A stretch of 64,000 bases of DNA, from contig NZ_CP073747.1 of NCBI RefSeq assembly GCF_024398015.1, positions 2,118,501-2,182,500 of the forward strand. Reading direction: 5' to 3'. The DNA is from Kordiimonas sp. SCSIO 12610. Lineage in GTDB: Bacteria; Pseudomonadota; Alphaproteobacteria; Sphingomonadales; Kordiimonadaceae. Shown here piece after piece: positions 1 through 8,604 of the stretch; position 1 is the first letter of the stretch; every line of letters starts with the position of its first letter. The notes under the pieces were generated by a model. That model had not been told where the DNA came from. It saw only the letters and a program-made list of their open reading frames with translations, and did no database searches. The translations under genes and the position numbers were made by a program.

Positions 1-155
1 CACCAAACAGTAATAGCGCGCGCATTGTCGCCTGCATCATGACGGACAGCACGAGGAAAATCACCTTTTTGCCTGGAAATATCAGCAAACACTCGATATC
101 GACCTTCCGAGTGAACTGCTTCGATCGCATCAGAAAATATTTTCTCGTAGTCCAT
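1..155 (-). CDS. hemA: 5-aminolevulinate synthase, N-terminal fragment (runs off left edge)
   Basis: Only the first 51 codons are in the window. The start is the ATG at 155-153, and the peptide begins MDYEKIFSDAIEAVHSEGRY and continues to an ITVW motif at the edge. This matches the conserved N-terminus of alphaproteobacterial ALA synthases, which have MDY, then an HxEGRYR motif, a DIxRxKGxFP motif and an ITVWCxNDYLGM motif. The enzyme is PLP-dependent and condenses glycine with succinyl-CoA to make 5-aminolevulinate, the first step of the C4 tetrapyrrole pathway. The next heme enzyme, hemB, lies under 1 kb away, which supports the call. The PLP lysine and the rest of the fold are outside the window. 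Confidence 0.85.
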   Translation of the reverse strand, partial: MDYEKIFSDAIEAVHSEGRYRVFADISRQKGDFPRAVRHDAGDNARAITVW

Positions 156-256
156 CACACTCTCTCTGTGGATTGAATTTAAGCTAATTTAGCCTATATC
201 GCACCTTTTATGCAATGAATTATAAAGAGTCGATACGCGATTTTGTCGCATACTGA

Positions 257-291
257 AAACGATAAAATCGATCAATCGAAATTTATCGTTT
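257..291. repeat. Inverted repeat between hemA start and marR end
   Basis: Perfect 10-bp arms, AAACGATAAA (257-266) and TTTATCGTTT (282-291), are separated by 15 bp. The repeat lies about 100 bp upstream of the hemA start and 15 bp beyond the marR stop codon. On the minus strand it is followed by only a short T/C stretch, so it is either a weak terminator for marR or an operator for hemA. The function is inferred. Confidence 0.45.
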
Positions 292-305
292 CCGAAACAA
301 CTATA

Positions 306-785
306 TCAAAGGCCAAAGTGTAATTTATCTGACCAGAAACGCTCTAAATTTCTAAGATTACGGCGAAGACTGCGCATATCCTCTTCAGAGATTAGTTCGT
401 CGTTCAAAAGCTCATCAAGATGCTTTTTATAAAGTTCGTCGATCATATCGCGAATTTCATAACCAGCATCTGTAAGGGAAATCCGTACAGAGCGACGGTC
501 ATAGTCAGAGCGCTCGTGCTTCAGATACCCCATTTCCACCAATTTCTTGAGATTGTAGGAAACATTGGAGCCCTGATAATATCCGCGGCTTTTCAATTCA
601 CCCGCAGTCATTTCATTCTCACCAATATTGTGAACCAGAAGCGCCTGTACTGGGTTCAAATCTTCCCGACCAATACGTTCAAGGTGATTTTTCAAAACAT
701 CCAAAAGTCGCCTATGCAAACGTTCTACAAGAGAAAGGATATCCAAAAAAAGATACTTAGGATTATTAAAATCATAACCGCTCAT
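306..785 (-). CDS. MarR-family winged-helix transcriptional regulator
   Basis: This 159-residue protein has MarR architecture. An N-terminal helix region (about 10-50) is followed by a winged helix (about 55-110) with the recognition segment QGSNVSYNLKKLVEMGYL and the wing signature SDYDRRSVRISLTDAG, where the DxR and LT-x-G motifs are typical of the family. The C-terminal dimerisation helices contain many charged residues. The start ATG at 785 is preceded by a GGCGGAA-type ribosome site. It is read towards hemA and away from hemB, so it could control heme biosynthesis; alphaproteobacterial MarR proteins of this subgroup also control cell-envelope genes. The target and ligand cannot be read from the sequence. 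Confidence 0.85.
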   Translation of the reverse strand: MSGYDFNNPKYLFLDILSLVERLHRRLLDVLKNHLERIGREDLNPVQALLVHNIGENEMTAGELKSRGYYQGSNVSYNLKKLVEMGYLKHERSDYDRRSVRISLTDAGYEIRDMIDELYKKHLDELLNDELISEEDMRSLRRNLRNLERFWSDKLHFGL

Positions 786-914
786 AACTATTCCGCCTGA
801 TAATTCATTTTATGTATGGACAAAAATTCATAGATTGCATTTTGCTCGATTTGTCTTAAAGCTTTGTTAAAACTAAAATTGTTGATAAATTTCTTAAAAA
901 TCACCAATCATTGA

Positions 915-1934
<1,020 letters not shown>

Positions 1935-1950
1935 CTTGAATACGCAACAG

Positions 1951-1989
1951 AAAAGGAAGAATAGTATAATAATAGAACTCTATTCTTCC
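1951..1989 (-). terminator. Rho-independent terminator after the 2027-3175 gene
   Basis: A perfect 10-bp stem, GGAAGAATAG (1955-1964) and CTATTCTTCC (1980-1989), is followed on the minus strand by TTTT. It is placed to end transcription of the minus-strand gene that stops at 2027. It may also slow transcripts from hemB in the other direction, but there is no T run on the plus strand. Confidence 0.65.
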
Positions 1990-1990
1990 C

Positions 1991-2028
1991 AATAGTGTTA
2001 AAGAGGCCGCTTCGCCGAGCACACTATT
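1991..2028. repeat. Second inverted repeat overlapping the stop codon of the 2027 gene
   Basis: Arms AATAGTGT (1991-1998) and ACACTATT (2021-2028) pair perfectly, and the interior can form a small GGC/GCC hairpin. It lies directly beside the terminator at 1951-1989 and overlaps the stop codon of the minus-strand gene. It may protect mRNA ends or extend the terminator; this is inference. Confidence 0.5.
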
Positions 2029-3175
2029 ATTGTAGTGGAACAACCTGCGCCATAACACCCCAACCACCAAAACCTTCGCTTACAGCCATGATGATTTCAT
2101 TTTTTCCTGCTTTCAGATGAAGTGGAATGCTATCAAACAGGCCAATGGTACCAAGATAACGATGATCTCGTGATCGCCAGCTATTGTTGCCGCTATATGC
2201 CAGTTCGCCGTTCACATAAACGCGTACGCGGTCACTATAGCCAAAATTTAAGGTCTTAATTTCAGCCTGATCGGCCGAAACATTTGCTTTCGCGAGTACA
2301 AGGTTGTTGCCTCGCGTTCGCCCTGTCAACCGCGCAATATTAATTGCACCCTGCTCTTCCACAAAAAGCTCCTGCCAATTCATATTCGCCAAATCAGTGT
2401 TATCGAGATTAGCCTGCCCCTTCAGCGCATTCGACGCCATAACCTCAGAAACCTGCCATTTGCTGATCAAACCTTCCGGTTTTTGCTGCCTTGGCGCGGC
2501 AGAGCCGGATTGTTCGGATGGCAGTAAAGCATCAATATTCGCGTTCAATTTTGGGCGATAAAAATAGGGTATCAAATCTATATTCTTTTCTACTAGACGA
2601 ATGTCCTTGATCTTTACAGAGGAAACCCGAGATTTAAAACCAATACGCCCGCTTTCCTTCGCAAATTTCAAATAGGGAACGCGGATAATCGGCCGACCAT
2701 CCATTAGAAAAACTGCGCGCCGCCCATTCAAAAGCAGTTGCACATCGATCCAACGACCTCGCTCAAACAAGGCATTCCCCCAGAACCCGTCACCCGCGTA
2801 TAATTGCCATCCCGATAAACCGTTGAATACGGGTGTGTATTGAACAGCATCATCACCGCCACTCAGATGATGCCGAATATAAAATTCATCATAATTATTA
2901 TTGTCTTCGCCGTGGAACATAACACCGGAAAACCCGCGCCCTGCCCCAAGCCACATGGAAAAACGGATTTCGCCATTTGCAAAATCGCTATTTTTCAGCC
3001 ACAAATTACCGTTCTGAAAATATAGAATTTCTGTGTCACCATCCTTTTCAATTTTGAAATCTTCGGTACTGATATCCCAGTCCATACCGCCAAATTCAAT
3101 ATCATCCGCTCTTGAACCACCGACATTCGCCAGTAACAAAAGGGATATTACAATCCATCCGAACCATGTTTGCAT
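2027..3175 (-). CDS. Secreted concanavalin-A-like (LamG/DUF1080-type) domain protein
   Basis: This 382-residue protein has a clear signal peptide (hydrophobic core WIVISLLLLANVGG, probable cleavage after SRA). Residues about 25-190 look like a laminin-G/3-keto-disaccharide-hydrolase type beta sandwich, with FSGVMFHGEDNNNYDEFYIR, a WIDVQLLLNGRRAVFLMDG strand pair and GRIGFKSRVSSVKIKDIRL. A linker is followed by a second beta domain (about 260-380) with VRVYVNGELAYSGNNSWRSR and HLKAGKNEIIMAVSEGFGGW, resembling galactose-binding-like folds. The protein is probably periplasmic or extracellular and may bind carbohydrate. No catalytic residues could be assigned. An AraC regulator lies just upstream on the same strand. 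Confidence 0.6.
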   Translation of the reverse strand: MQTWFGWIVISLLLLANVGGSRADDIEFGGMDWDISTEDFKIEKDGDTEILYFQNGNLWLKNSDFANGEIRFSMWLGAGRGFSGVMFHGEDNNNYDEFYIRHHLSGGDDAVQYTPVFNGLSGWQLYAGDGFWGNALFERGRWIDVQLLLNGRRAVFLMDGRPIIRVPYLKFAKESGRIGFKSRVSSVKIKDIRLVEKNIDLIPYFYRPKLNANIDALLPSEQSGSAAPRQQKPEGLISKWQVSEVMASNALKGQANLDNTDLANMNWQELFVEEQGAINIARLTGRTRGNNLVLAKANVSADQAEIKTLNFGYSDRVRVYVNGELAYSGNNSWRSRDHRYLGTIGLFDSIPLHLKAGKNEIIMAVSEGFGGWGVMAQVVPLQ

Positions 3176-3300
3176 GATGCTCTATCCTCGCTTATCGTGT
3201 TTATTATGAGATAAATACGCCTTCTCAAGCCAAAGCATCAATGCCCAAAGCGGATATTGATTTGTCTATTTCGGAGATTTATCGAGTGTTTGCGAAGACT

Positions 3301-4173
3301 CTATTGATACTGTGTCTGCTGACGAAAGCGGCTTGGGGTCAAACCGCTTACTCGCTTAAACGATTTTGAAAAATGGGCACTATCCGCATACCCAAGGTCA
3401 TAAGCCATTTGTCCAAGGGACATATCACTGTGCCTCAGCAATCGTTTTGCTTCCTCGACAAGGCGCCTTCGAATATAAACACTCGCAGAAAGACCAAGTG
3501 TTTCATTTAAAAGGTGATTCAGGTGCCGCTCAGAAACGGCAATTTCCCGCGCATAAAATTGCACTTGGTGTTGGCTGCGAAAGTTTGTTTCTACAGCCTT
3601 GATAAACTTGGAAACGATGGGATTTTGCGACTGAGAAAATGTTCGGTCATCACCAATGCTTGATGCGATATAGCGTTCTAACTGCAACAATATTTCTGAT
3701 GCACCAGAACGAAGTAATTCGTCAATCAACAGTTCCTGTTTATCCACATCCCGCGCCAATACCTTTAAACGCTGACAAAGCGTATCAAACAACTCTTGAT
3801 CGGGCTTTAGATACACAGGTTTATTCAGTAATGAAAATACCTGAGTTTCATCGACATCGCGCCCATCATATATATACGGCGGCAGAAAATCACTTTCAAA
3901 GGCAAGGCAAACACCATCCAGATTTCTGGCACTCCAGGACCGAATAGAATACGGCCTGAACACCAAAACCCGACCAGACATAACAGTATATGTTTCGCCG
4001 TTCAGGTTAACCTGCCCCTCTCCTTCAGTGATGAAAATAATCTCATAGAAATGAAGCCGATGCGGCCGATTATCAGTAATGAAATTTGGTCTGTTCTTGA
4101 TGCCACCAATATCAACGCCGCGCGGCATACCATATTTATCCGACCAGAAATAAACATCTTCAATCATATTCAT
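3301..4173 (-). CDS. AraC-family transcriptional regulator
   Basis: The N-terminal half is a cupin-like sensing domain (HRLHFYEIIFITEGEGQVNLNG, VMSGRVLVFRPYSIRSW). The C-terminal 100 residues carry the two helix-turn-helix motifs of AraC proteins: YAREIAVSERHLNHLLNETL, then SLGQMAYDLGYADSAHFSKS with FKRVSGLTPSRFRQQ. The frame is open to a GTG at 4185, but the ATG at 4173 has an AGGTG ribosome site about 9 nt upstream and is preferred (290 residues). It may regulate the lectin-fold gene downstream (2027-3175) or the EamA transporter at 4250-5113. The effector is unknown. Confidence 0.88.
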   Translation of the reverse strand: MNMIEDVYFWSDKYGMPRGVDIGGIKNRPNFITDNRPHRLHFYEIIFITEGEGQVNLNGETYTVMSGRVLVFRPYSIRSWSARNLDGVCLAFESDFLPPYIYDGRDVDETQVFSLLNKPVYLKPDQELFDTLCQRLKVLARDVDKQELLIDELLRSGASEILLQLERYIASSIGDDRTFSQSQNPIVSKFIKAVETNFRSQHQVQFYAREIAVSERHLNHLLNETLGLSASVYIRRRLVEEAKRLLRHSDMSLGQMAYDLGYADSAHFSKSFKRVSGLTPSRFRQQTQYQ

Positions 4174-4249
4174 TGAATTATTCACCTATGGTCGCCGTAT
4201 GATATGCCCTGACTGATCCGGAATTTACGTGCAAGATTGCTCTTGCAAA

Positions 4250-5113
4250 CTAGTTGGCTTTCCCTTCACGCAAGAAAGAATAAATCCCCGCACCAACAAC
4301 AATCACACTTCCCAAAATGTTATATCTGTCAGGATATTCTGAAAACATAACGATACCCAGGATGATTGCAAAAACAAGATAACTATAAATAAATGGCGCA
4401 ACGAAACCAACTTCGCCTTGCCTGAACGCAAGCACACTGAACAAATAGCCGAACAAAATTGCAACAGCCGCCAGCGATAGCATTGAAAAATTATATACTG
4501 TTACAGGCTGCCAATCTTCAAACACCATTCCAACAGCCCCCATTATCGTGACCCCAAGCGATGTAAGGAACGCAACCAATTCTGAAGATATTTCTTCTTT
4601 CATCATGCGGGTCGCAATATCCCTTACGACAAGGAAAAACACGGCCCCCAGCGCCACAATAAAATACGGTGAAAAACCGTCACTTCCAGGCCTGATAATA
4701 ATCAGCACTCCAACCAAGCCAATAAATATTGCTATCATTCTGGCTAACGTCAAAGTTTCCCGCAAGGCAACTGCGGCCACAAGCGTCACCATCAAGGGAA
4801 GCACCTGTAGAATGGCACTTACATCCGCGAAGGACACATAAAACAGCGCAAGCAGGAAAAAGATCGTTCCCCCCACTTCACCGACAACCCTTGCAAGCAC
4901 GAGCCAACTTAGGCTTTTACGAATATCTGCAAATCCACCTTGCCTGTAGGTTAAACCACCAAGCAACACTGTCGCGACCAGACCGCGAAGCAATGTAGAT
5001 TGATAAAGCCCCATTTCATCAAAAATAAGCTTCATGAAGGCGTCATTGATGGCAAATCCGGCCATAGCCAGCGTCATGAAGGCGGCGCTTTTGATGTTAT
5101 CTGATATCTGCAT
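4250..5113 (-). CDS. EamA/DMT-family transporter
   Basis: This protein of about 287 residues has roughly ten hydrophobic segments in two EamA repeats, typical of drug/metabolite exporters of the inner membrane. The first repeat holds an LRGLVATVLLGGLTYR motif and the second an FLTSLGVTIMGAVGMVF segment. The substrate is not predictable. GTG at 5116 and ATG at 5113 are adjacent behind an AGGGGG ribosome site, and either could be used. It follows trmJ by a short gap on the same strand, so it may be the last gene of the gltX-cysS-trmJ unit. Confidence 0.85.
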   Translation of the reverse strand: MQISDNIKSAAFMTLAMAGFAINDAFMKLIFDEMGLYQSTLLRGLVATVLLGGLTYRQGGFADIRKSLSWLVLARVVGEVGGTIFFLLALFYVSFADVSAILQVLPLMVTLVAAVALRETLTLARMIAIFIGLVGVLIIIRPGSDGFSPYFIVALGAVFFLVVRDIATRMMKEEISSELVAFLTSLGVTIMGAVGMVFEDWQPVTVYNFSMLSLAAVAILFGYLFSVLAFRQGEVGFVAPFIYSYLVFAIILGIVMFSEYPDRYNILGSVIVVGAGIYSFLREGKAN

Positions 5114-5151
5114 CACTTACGCCCCCTTTAACCATACAGGATACATACGCA

Positions 5152-5877
5152 TTATTCGCTACGCGCCAGCGATTTAATGATACCCCGCATAGTCTGAACT
5201 TCCTGACTGGAAAACCCTGCACTATGCATCAGGTTATGAAGCATCCGGCGCTGGCTATCGCGCCGCCCCGCACTTCTAAAGAAGCCCTTGGCCTCAAGCG
5301 CGCTTTCTAAATGCTCAAGAAGGCCCATAAATTCCTGTTTGCTTGCTTGGCCTTCCGGAAACGCAGCCTGATAGGCTGGGGTTTCATCACGCGTTTGGTC
5401 AAATTCGTATGCGCACAGAATAACCGCCTGCGCCAAGTTTAAACTTCCAAACTCAGGGTTTACAGGCACGGTCAGGATGGTATCCGCAAGCGCCACATCA
5501 TCGCTCGTGAGGCCAGATCGCTCTGGTCCGAAAAGAATTGCAGGCTTTTCGCCCGCATCCAGCTTAACACGCATCTGCGCCGCTGCTTCTTTCGGCGTTG
5601 CAACGGGCTTGGGCATATTACGGTCACGTACCGTGGACGCGAAAACAAGCGTACAATCAGCAATCGCATCTTCAACGGTATCAAAAACCTGCGCGTTATC
5701 AAGAACCACATCAGCACCTGATGCCGCAGGTACCGCAGCAGGGTTCGGCCACCCGTCACGCGGCGCGACAATGCGCATATCGCTCAAGCCAAAATTCAAC
5801 ATGGCACGAGCTGCCTTACCGATATTTTCACCGAGTTGCGGTCGTACCAAAATCATCGCGGGCTGATGTACGGCCAT
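5152..5877 (-). CDS. trmJ: tRNA (cytidine/uridine-2'-O-)-methyltransferase TrmJ
   Basis: This 241-residue SPOUT methyltransferase of the TrmH/TrmJ group methylates the 2'-hydroxyl of tRNA position 32 using SAM. The visible trefoil-knot motifs are QLGENIGKAARAMLNFGL near the N-terminus (residues 13-30), ILFGPERSGLTSDDV (about 116-130) and VPVNPEFGSLNLAQAVILCAY (about 138-158). The C-terminal tail with SAGRRDSQRRMLHNL is a TrmJ-type helical extension. Its start is only 2 bp beyond the cysS stop, which indicates co-transcription with gltX and cysS. Confidence 0.93.
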   Translation of the reverse strand: MAVHQPAMILVRPQLGENIGKAARAMLNFGLSDMRIVAPRDGWPNPAAVPAASGADVVLDNAQVFDTVEDAIADCTLVFASTVRDRNMPKPVATPKEAAAQMRVKLDAGEKPAILFGPERSGLTSDDVALADTILTVPVNPEFGSLNLAQAVILCAYEFDQTRDETPAYQAAFPEGQASKQEFMGLLEHLESALEAKGFFRSAGRRDSQRRMLHNLMHSAGFSSQEVQTMRGIIKSLARSE

Positions 5878-5879
5878 AC

Positions 5880-7217
5880 TTAAGCTTTCCGCCAGGTTGT
5901 TTTACCTGCTGCGTCTTCAAGGATAATCCCTTTAGCAAGCAGTTCATCACGAATACGATCAGATTCTGCAAAATCCTTATTGGCCCGCGCTGTATTTCTG
6001 GCGCCGATCAAAGCTTCGATTTCAGCGGCGTCAACACCATCAACAGCATCCCCTTGGAACCATTCGGTTGCGTCCACATTCAATAGTCCCATGAAGCGCA
6101 ATCCCGCTTTCAATTCAGCGGCAGTTTCAACATTCGCAAGCGCATCAAGCGCGGCAAATGCTTTTGGTGTATTAAGGTCATCCGATAAGGCATCAATAAC
6201 AGTTGACGGAACGTCGGTTGCGGCTTCTACACCGTCCGTCAGACGGTACCATTTATCAAGCCTACGCTTCTGTTCCTTAAGGGCATCAAGACTAAAATCA
6301 ACGGGTTGCCGATAATGCGCCGACAAAAGCGCCATTCGAATTGCCTCGCCCTTATACCCATCACCCAATAAGTCATGAACCGTGTGAAAGTTTCCAAGTG
6401 ACTTGGACATTTTTTCACCGTCCACTGTCAGATACCCATTATGCATCCAGTATTTCACAAAGGTTTCACCGTGGGTACATTCGCTTTGTGCGATTTCATT
6501 TTCATGGTGCGGAAAAATCAAATCCTGACCACCGCCGTGAATATCGATGGTTTCGCCAAAATGCTTTTCGATCATGCACGAGCATTCAAGATGCCAACCA
6601 GGCCTGCCGCGTCCCCATGGACTACCCCATCCGACCTGATTTTCGCTTGATGGCTTCCAAAGCACGAAATCAGCCGGGTCCTTTTTATAGGGCGCCACCT
6701 CAACCCGCGCACCTGCAACCAGTTCATCACGCGAATGATTGGAAAGTCGGCCATAGTTTTCCATTGAAGGCACATGGAACATCACATGCCCCTCAGCTTC
6801 ATAGGCGTGGCCTTTTTCAATGAGCGCACGCATCATCTTTATCATCTCGGGGATGTGCTCAGTGGCTTTAGGTCGTAACGTTGGGTTTAGAATACCAAGT
6901 GCGCCCATATCCTCAAGATAGGCTTTCGCGTATCGATTGGAAATCGTGCGAATTGAAACCCCTTCATCCACCGCCTTTGCCATAATGCGATCGTCGATAT
7001 CCGTAAAATTGGCAGCGAACTTAACCTGATCATCGCCGTAAGTGTGGCGAAGCAGGCGAAAAAGCGTATCAAACACTACAACCGGGCGCGCGTTCCCGAC
7101 ATGGGCATAATCATAAACCGTTGGCCCACACACATACATGCGAACGTTTTCTGGGTCTATGGGCTCAAACTTCTGTTTCTCGCGTGCGAGTGTATTGTAT
7201 ACATAAATACCCGTCAT
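5880..7217 (-). CDS. cysS: Cysteinyl-tRNA synthetase
   Basis: This 445-residue class I synthetase charges tRNA-Cys. The zinc ligand and HIGH region appear as MYVCGPTVYDYAHVGNARP (residues 27-45), and the KMSKS loop as KMSKSLGNF. Other family features are the GRPGWHLECSCM and DIHGGGQDLIFPHHENE segments, which carry further zinc and active-site ligands. The C-terminal anticodon-binding part is shorter than in E. coli but normal for alphaproteobacteria. Its ATG overlaps the gltX stop in an ATGA, so the two synthetases are translationally coupled. Confidence 0.97.
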   Translation of the reverse strand: MTGIYVYNTLAREKQKFEPIDPENVRMYVCGPTVYDYAHVGNARPVVVFDTLFRLLRHTYGDDQVKFAANFTDIDDRIMAKAVDEGVSIRTISNRYAKAYLEDMGALGILNPTLRPKATEHIPEMIKMMRALIEKGHAYEAEGHVMFHVPSMENYGRLSNHSRDELVAGARVEVAPYKKDPADFVLWKPSSENQVGWGSPWGRGRPGWHLECSCMIEKHFGETIDIHGGGQDLIFPHHENEIAQSECTHGETFVKYWMHNGYLTVDGEKMSKSLGNFHTVHDLLGDGYKGEAIRMALLSAHYRQPVDFSLDALKEQKRRLDKWYRLTDGVEAATDVPSTVIDALSDDLNTPKAFAALDALANVETAAELKAGLRFMGLLNVDATEWFQGDAVDGVDAAEIEALIGARNTARANKDFAESDRIRDELLAKGIILEDAAGKTTWRKA

Positions 7218-8545
7218 GCGGCCTCACCCTTCAACCTCGCGGTGACGCGGTCACGGCCAATCAGTGGCAATAGAACACCCATATCCGGGCCATGGTTCTG
7301 ACCTGTTAACGCTTGACGAAGTGGCATAAACAGCGCCTTACCTTTAACGCCAGTTTCAGCTTTCACACGGCCAGTCCATTCACCCCAACTATCACCTGTC
7401 AGTTCACCCGCAGGCAAGAGTTCAAGTGTTTTGGCAATATGGTCAGCGTCTTCAATAACAGGCGTAACCGGTCCATTAATAATGGAAAGCCAGTCTTTTA
7501 CATCCGTCAATTTATTGATGTTTGGCTGGATAGCATTCCAGAACGCTTCATCGATGCCTTCAAGGCGATCCTTTAGATCAGCATAAGGCGTCATACGCAG
7601 GATTTTTGTATTGAGCCACTCAAGCTCATCAGGGTCAAGCTTCGCAGTTGCGCGGCCAAATTTTCCGAAATCAAAGCCTTCGATTAATGGATCAATCGAT
7701 GAGAACGCTTCAATTGGTTCGCTTGTACCAACACGTGCGATTAAGGATATGATCGCCATGGGCTCGAGGCCCGCGTCATCGCGGAATTCGCTGATAGACA
7801 TGGCACCATAACGTTTTGAAAGGCCTTCACCACCTTTGCCTGTCAGCAGCGCAAAATGTGCCATCTCTGGTGCCGAGCCACCAATCGCTTCAAAGATTTG
7901 AACCTGTACGGCAGAATTGGTTACGTGATCTTCACCGCGAACAATATGGGTAATCCCATAATCTATATCATCAATCACACTCGGTAGTGTGTATAGGTAG
8001 CTACCATCACCCCGGATCAGGATCGGATCAGATACAGACGCCATATCAAAGGATACGAAACCACGAATTTTATCGCTCCATTCAATCCGAGACGGAACGT
8101 TTAACTTAAAGCGCCAGTGCGGTGTGCGACCTTCCGCTTCATAGGCTGCAATTTCGTCCGCTGTTAGGCTTAGGGCTGCACGGTCATAAACCGGCGGCTG
8201 ACCACGGCCAAGCTGGATCTTACGCTTCATATCCAACTCTTCCGACGTTTCATAGCAAGGGTACAGACGACCATCAGCTTTCAGTTTTTCAACAACAGCA
8301 TCATAGCGGTCAAAGCGTTCGCTCTGGCGGAATGTATCGTGCCAATGAATACCAAGCCAATTAAGATCAGTCTTAATAAGGTCTTCGTTTTCTTTTGTGG
8401 AACGCTCACGATCAGTGTCATCGATCCGCAGGATAAACTCACCGCCCTGCTGGCAACAGAACAACCAATTCACAAGGGCAGCACGGATGTTACCAAGGTG
8501 GAGTTTACCTGTTGGTGATGGGGCAAAACGAACTTTTACAGACAT
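7214..8545 (-). CDS. gltX: Glutamyl-tRNA synthetase
   Basis: This 443-residue class I synthetase attaches glutamate to tRNA-Glu. The HIGH-like motif is FAPSPTGKLHLGNIRAAL (residues 7-24), and the KMSKS-like motif is GLSKRYGAMS. The C-terminal helical anticodon-binding domain is present but compact. At 443 residues it is somewhat shorter than E. coli GltX (about 470). Many alphaproteobacteria carry two glutamyl-tRNA synthetases, one of which charges tRNA-Gln for amidation; which paralogue this is cannot be told from one copy. It overlaps cysS by 4 bp. Confidence 0.95.
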   Translation of the reverse strand: MSVKVRFAPSPTGKLHLGNIRAALVNWLFCCQQGGEFILRIDDTDRERSTKENEDLIKTDLNWLGIHWHDTFRQSERFDRYDAVVEKLKADGRLYPCYETSEELDMKRKIQLGRGQPPVYDRAALSLTADEIAAYEAEGRTPHWRFKLNVPSRIEWSDKIRGFVSFDMASVSDPILIRGDGSYLYTLPSVIDDIDYGITHIVRGEDHVTNSAVQVQIFEAIGGSAPEMAHFALLTGKGGEGLSKRYGAMSISEFRDDAGLEPMAIISLIARVGTSEPIEAFSSIDPLIEGFDFGKFGRATAKLDPDELEWLNTKILRMTPYADLKDRLEGIDEAFWNAIQPNINKLTDVKDWLSIINGPVTPVIEDADHIAKTLELLPAGELTGDSWGEWTGRVKAETGVKGKALFMPLRQALTGQNHGPDMGVLLPLIGRDRVTARLKGEAA

Positions 8546-8559
8546 GTTCTGTTATCCTT

Positions 8560-8584
8560 AAAAACCGCTATTTCATCTGAGCGG
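8560..8584 (-). terminator. Possible weak terminator between nadE and gltX
   Basis: On the minus strand, CCGCT and AGCGG pair around a 10-nt loop and are followed by TTTTT. The 5-bp stem is short, so this may only partly terminate nadE transcripts before gltX. Confidence 0.35.
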
Positions 8585-8604
8585 AGCATTTAAACTATTG
8601 TTTT

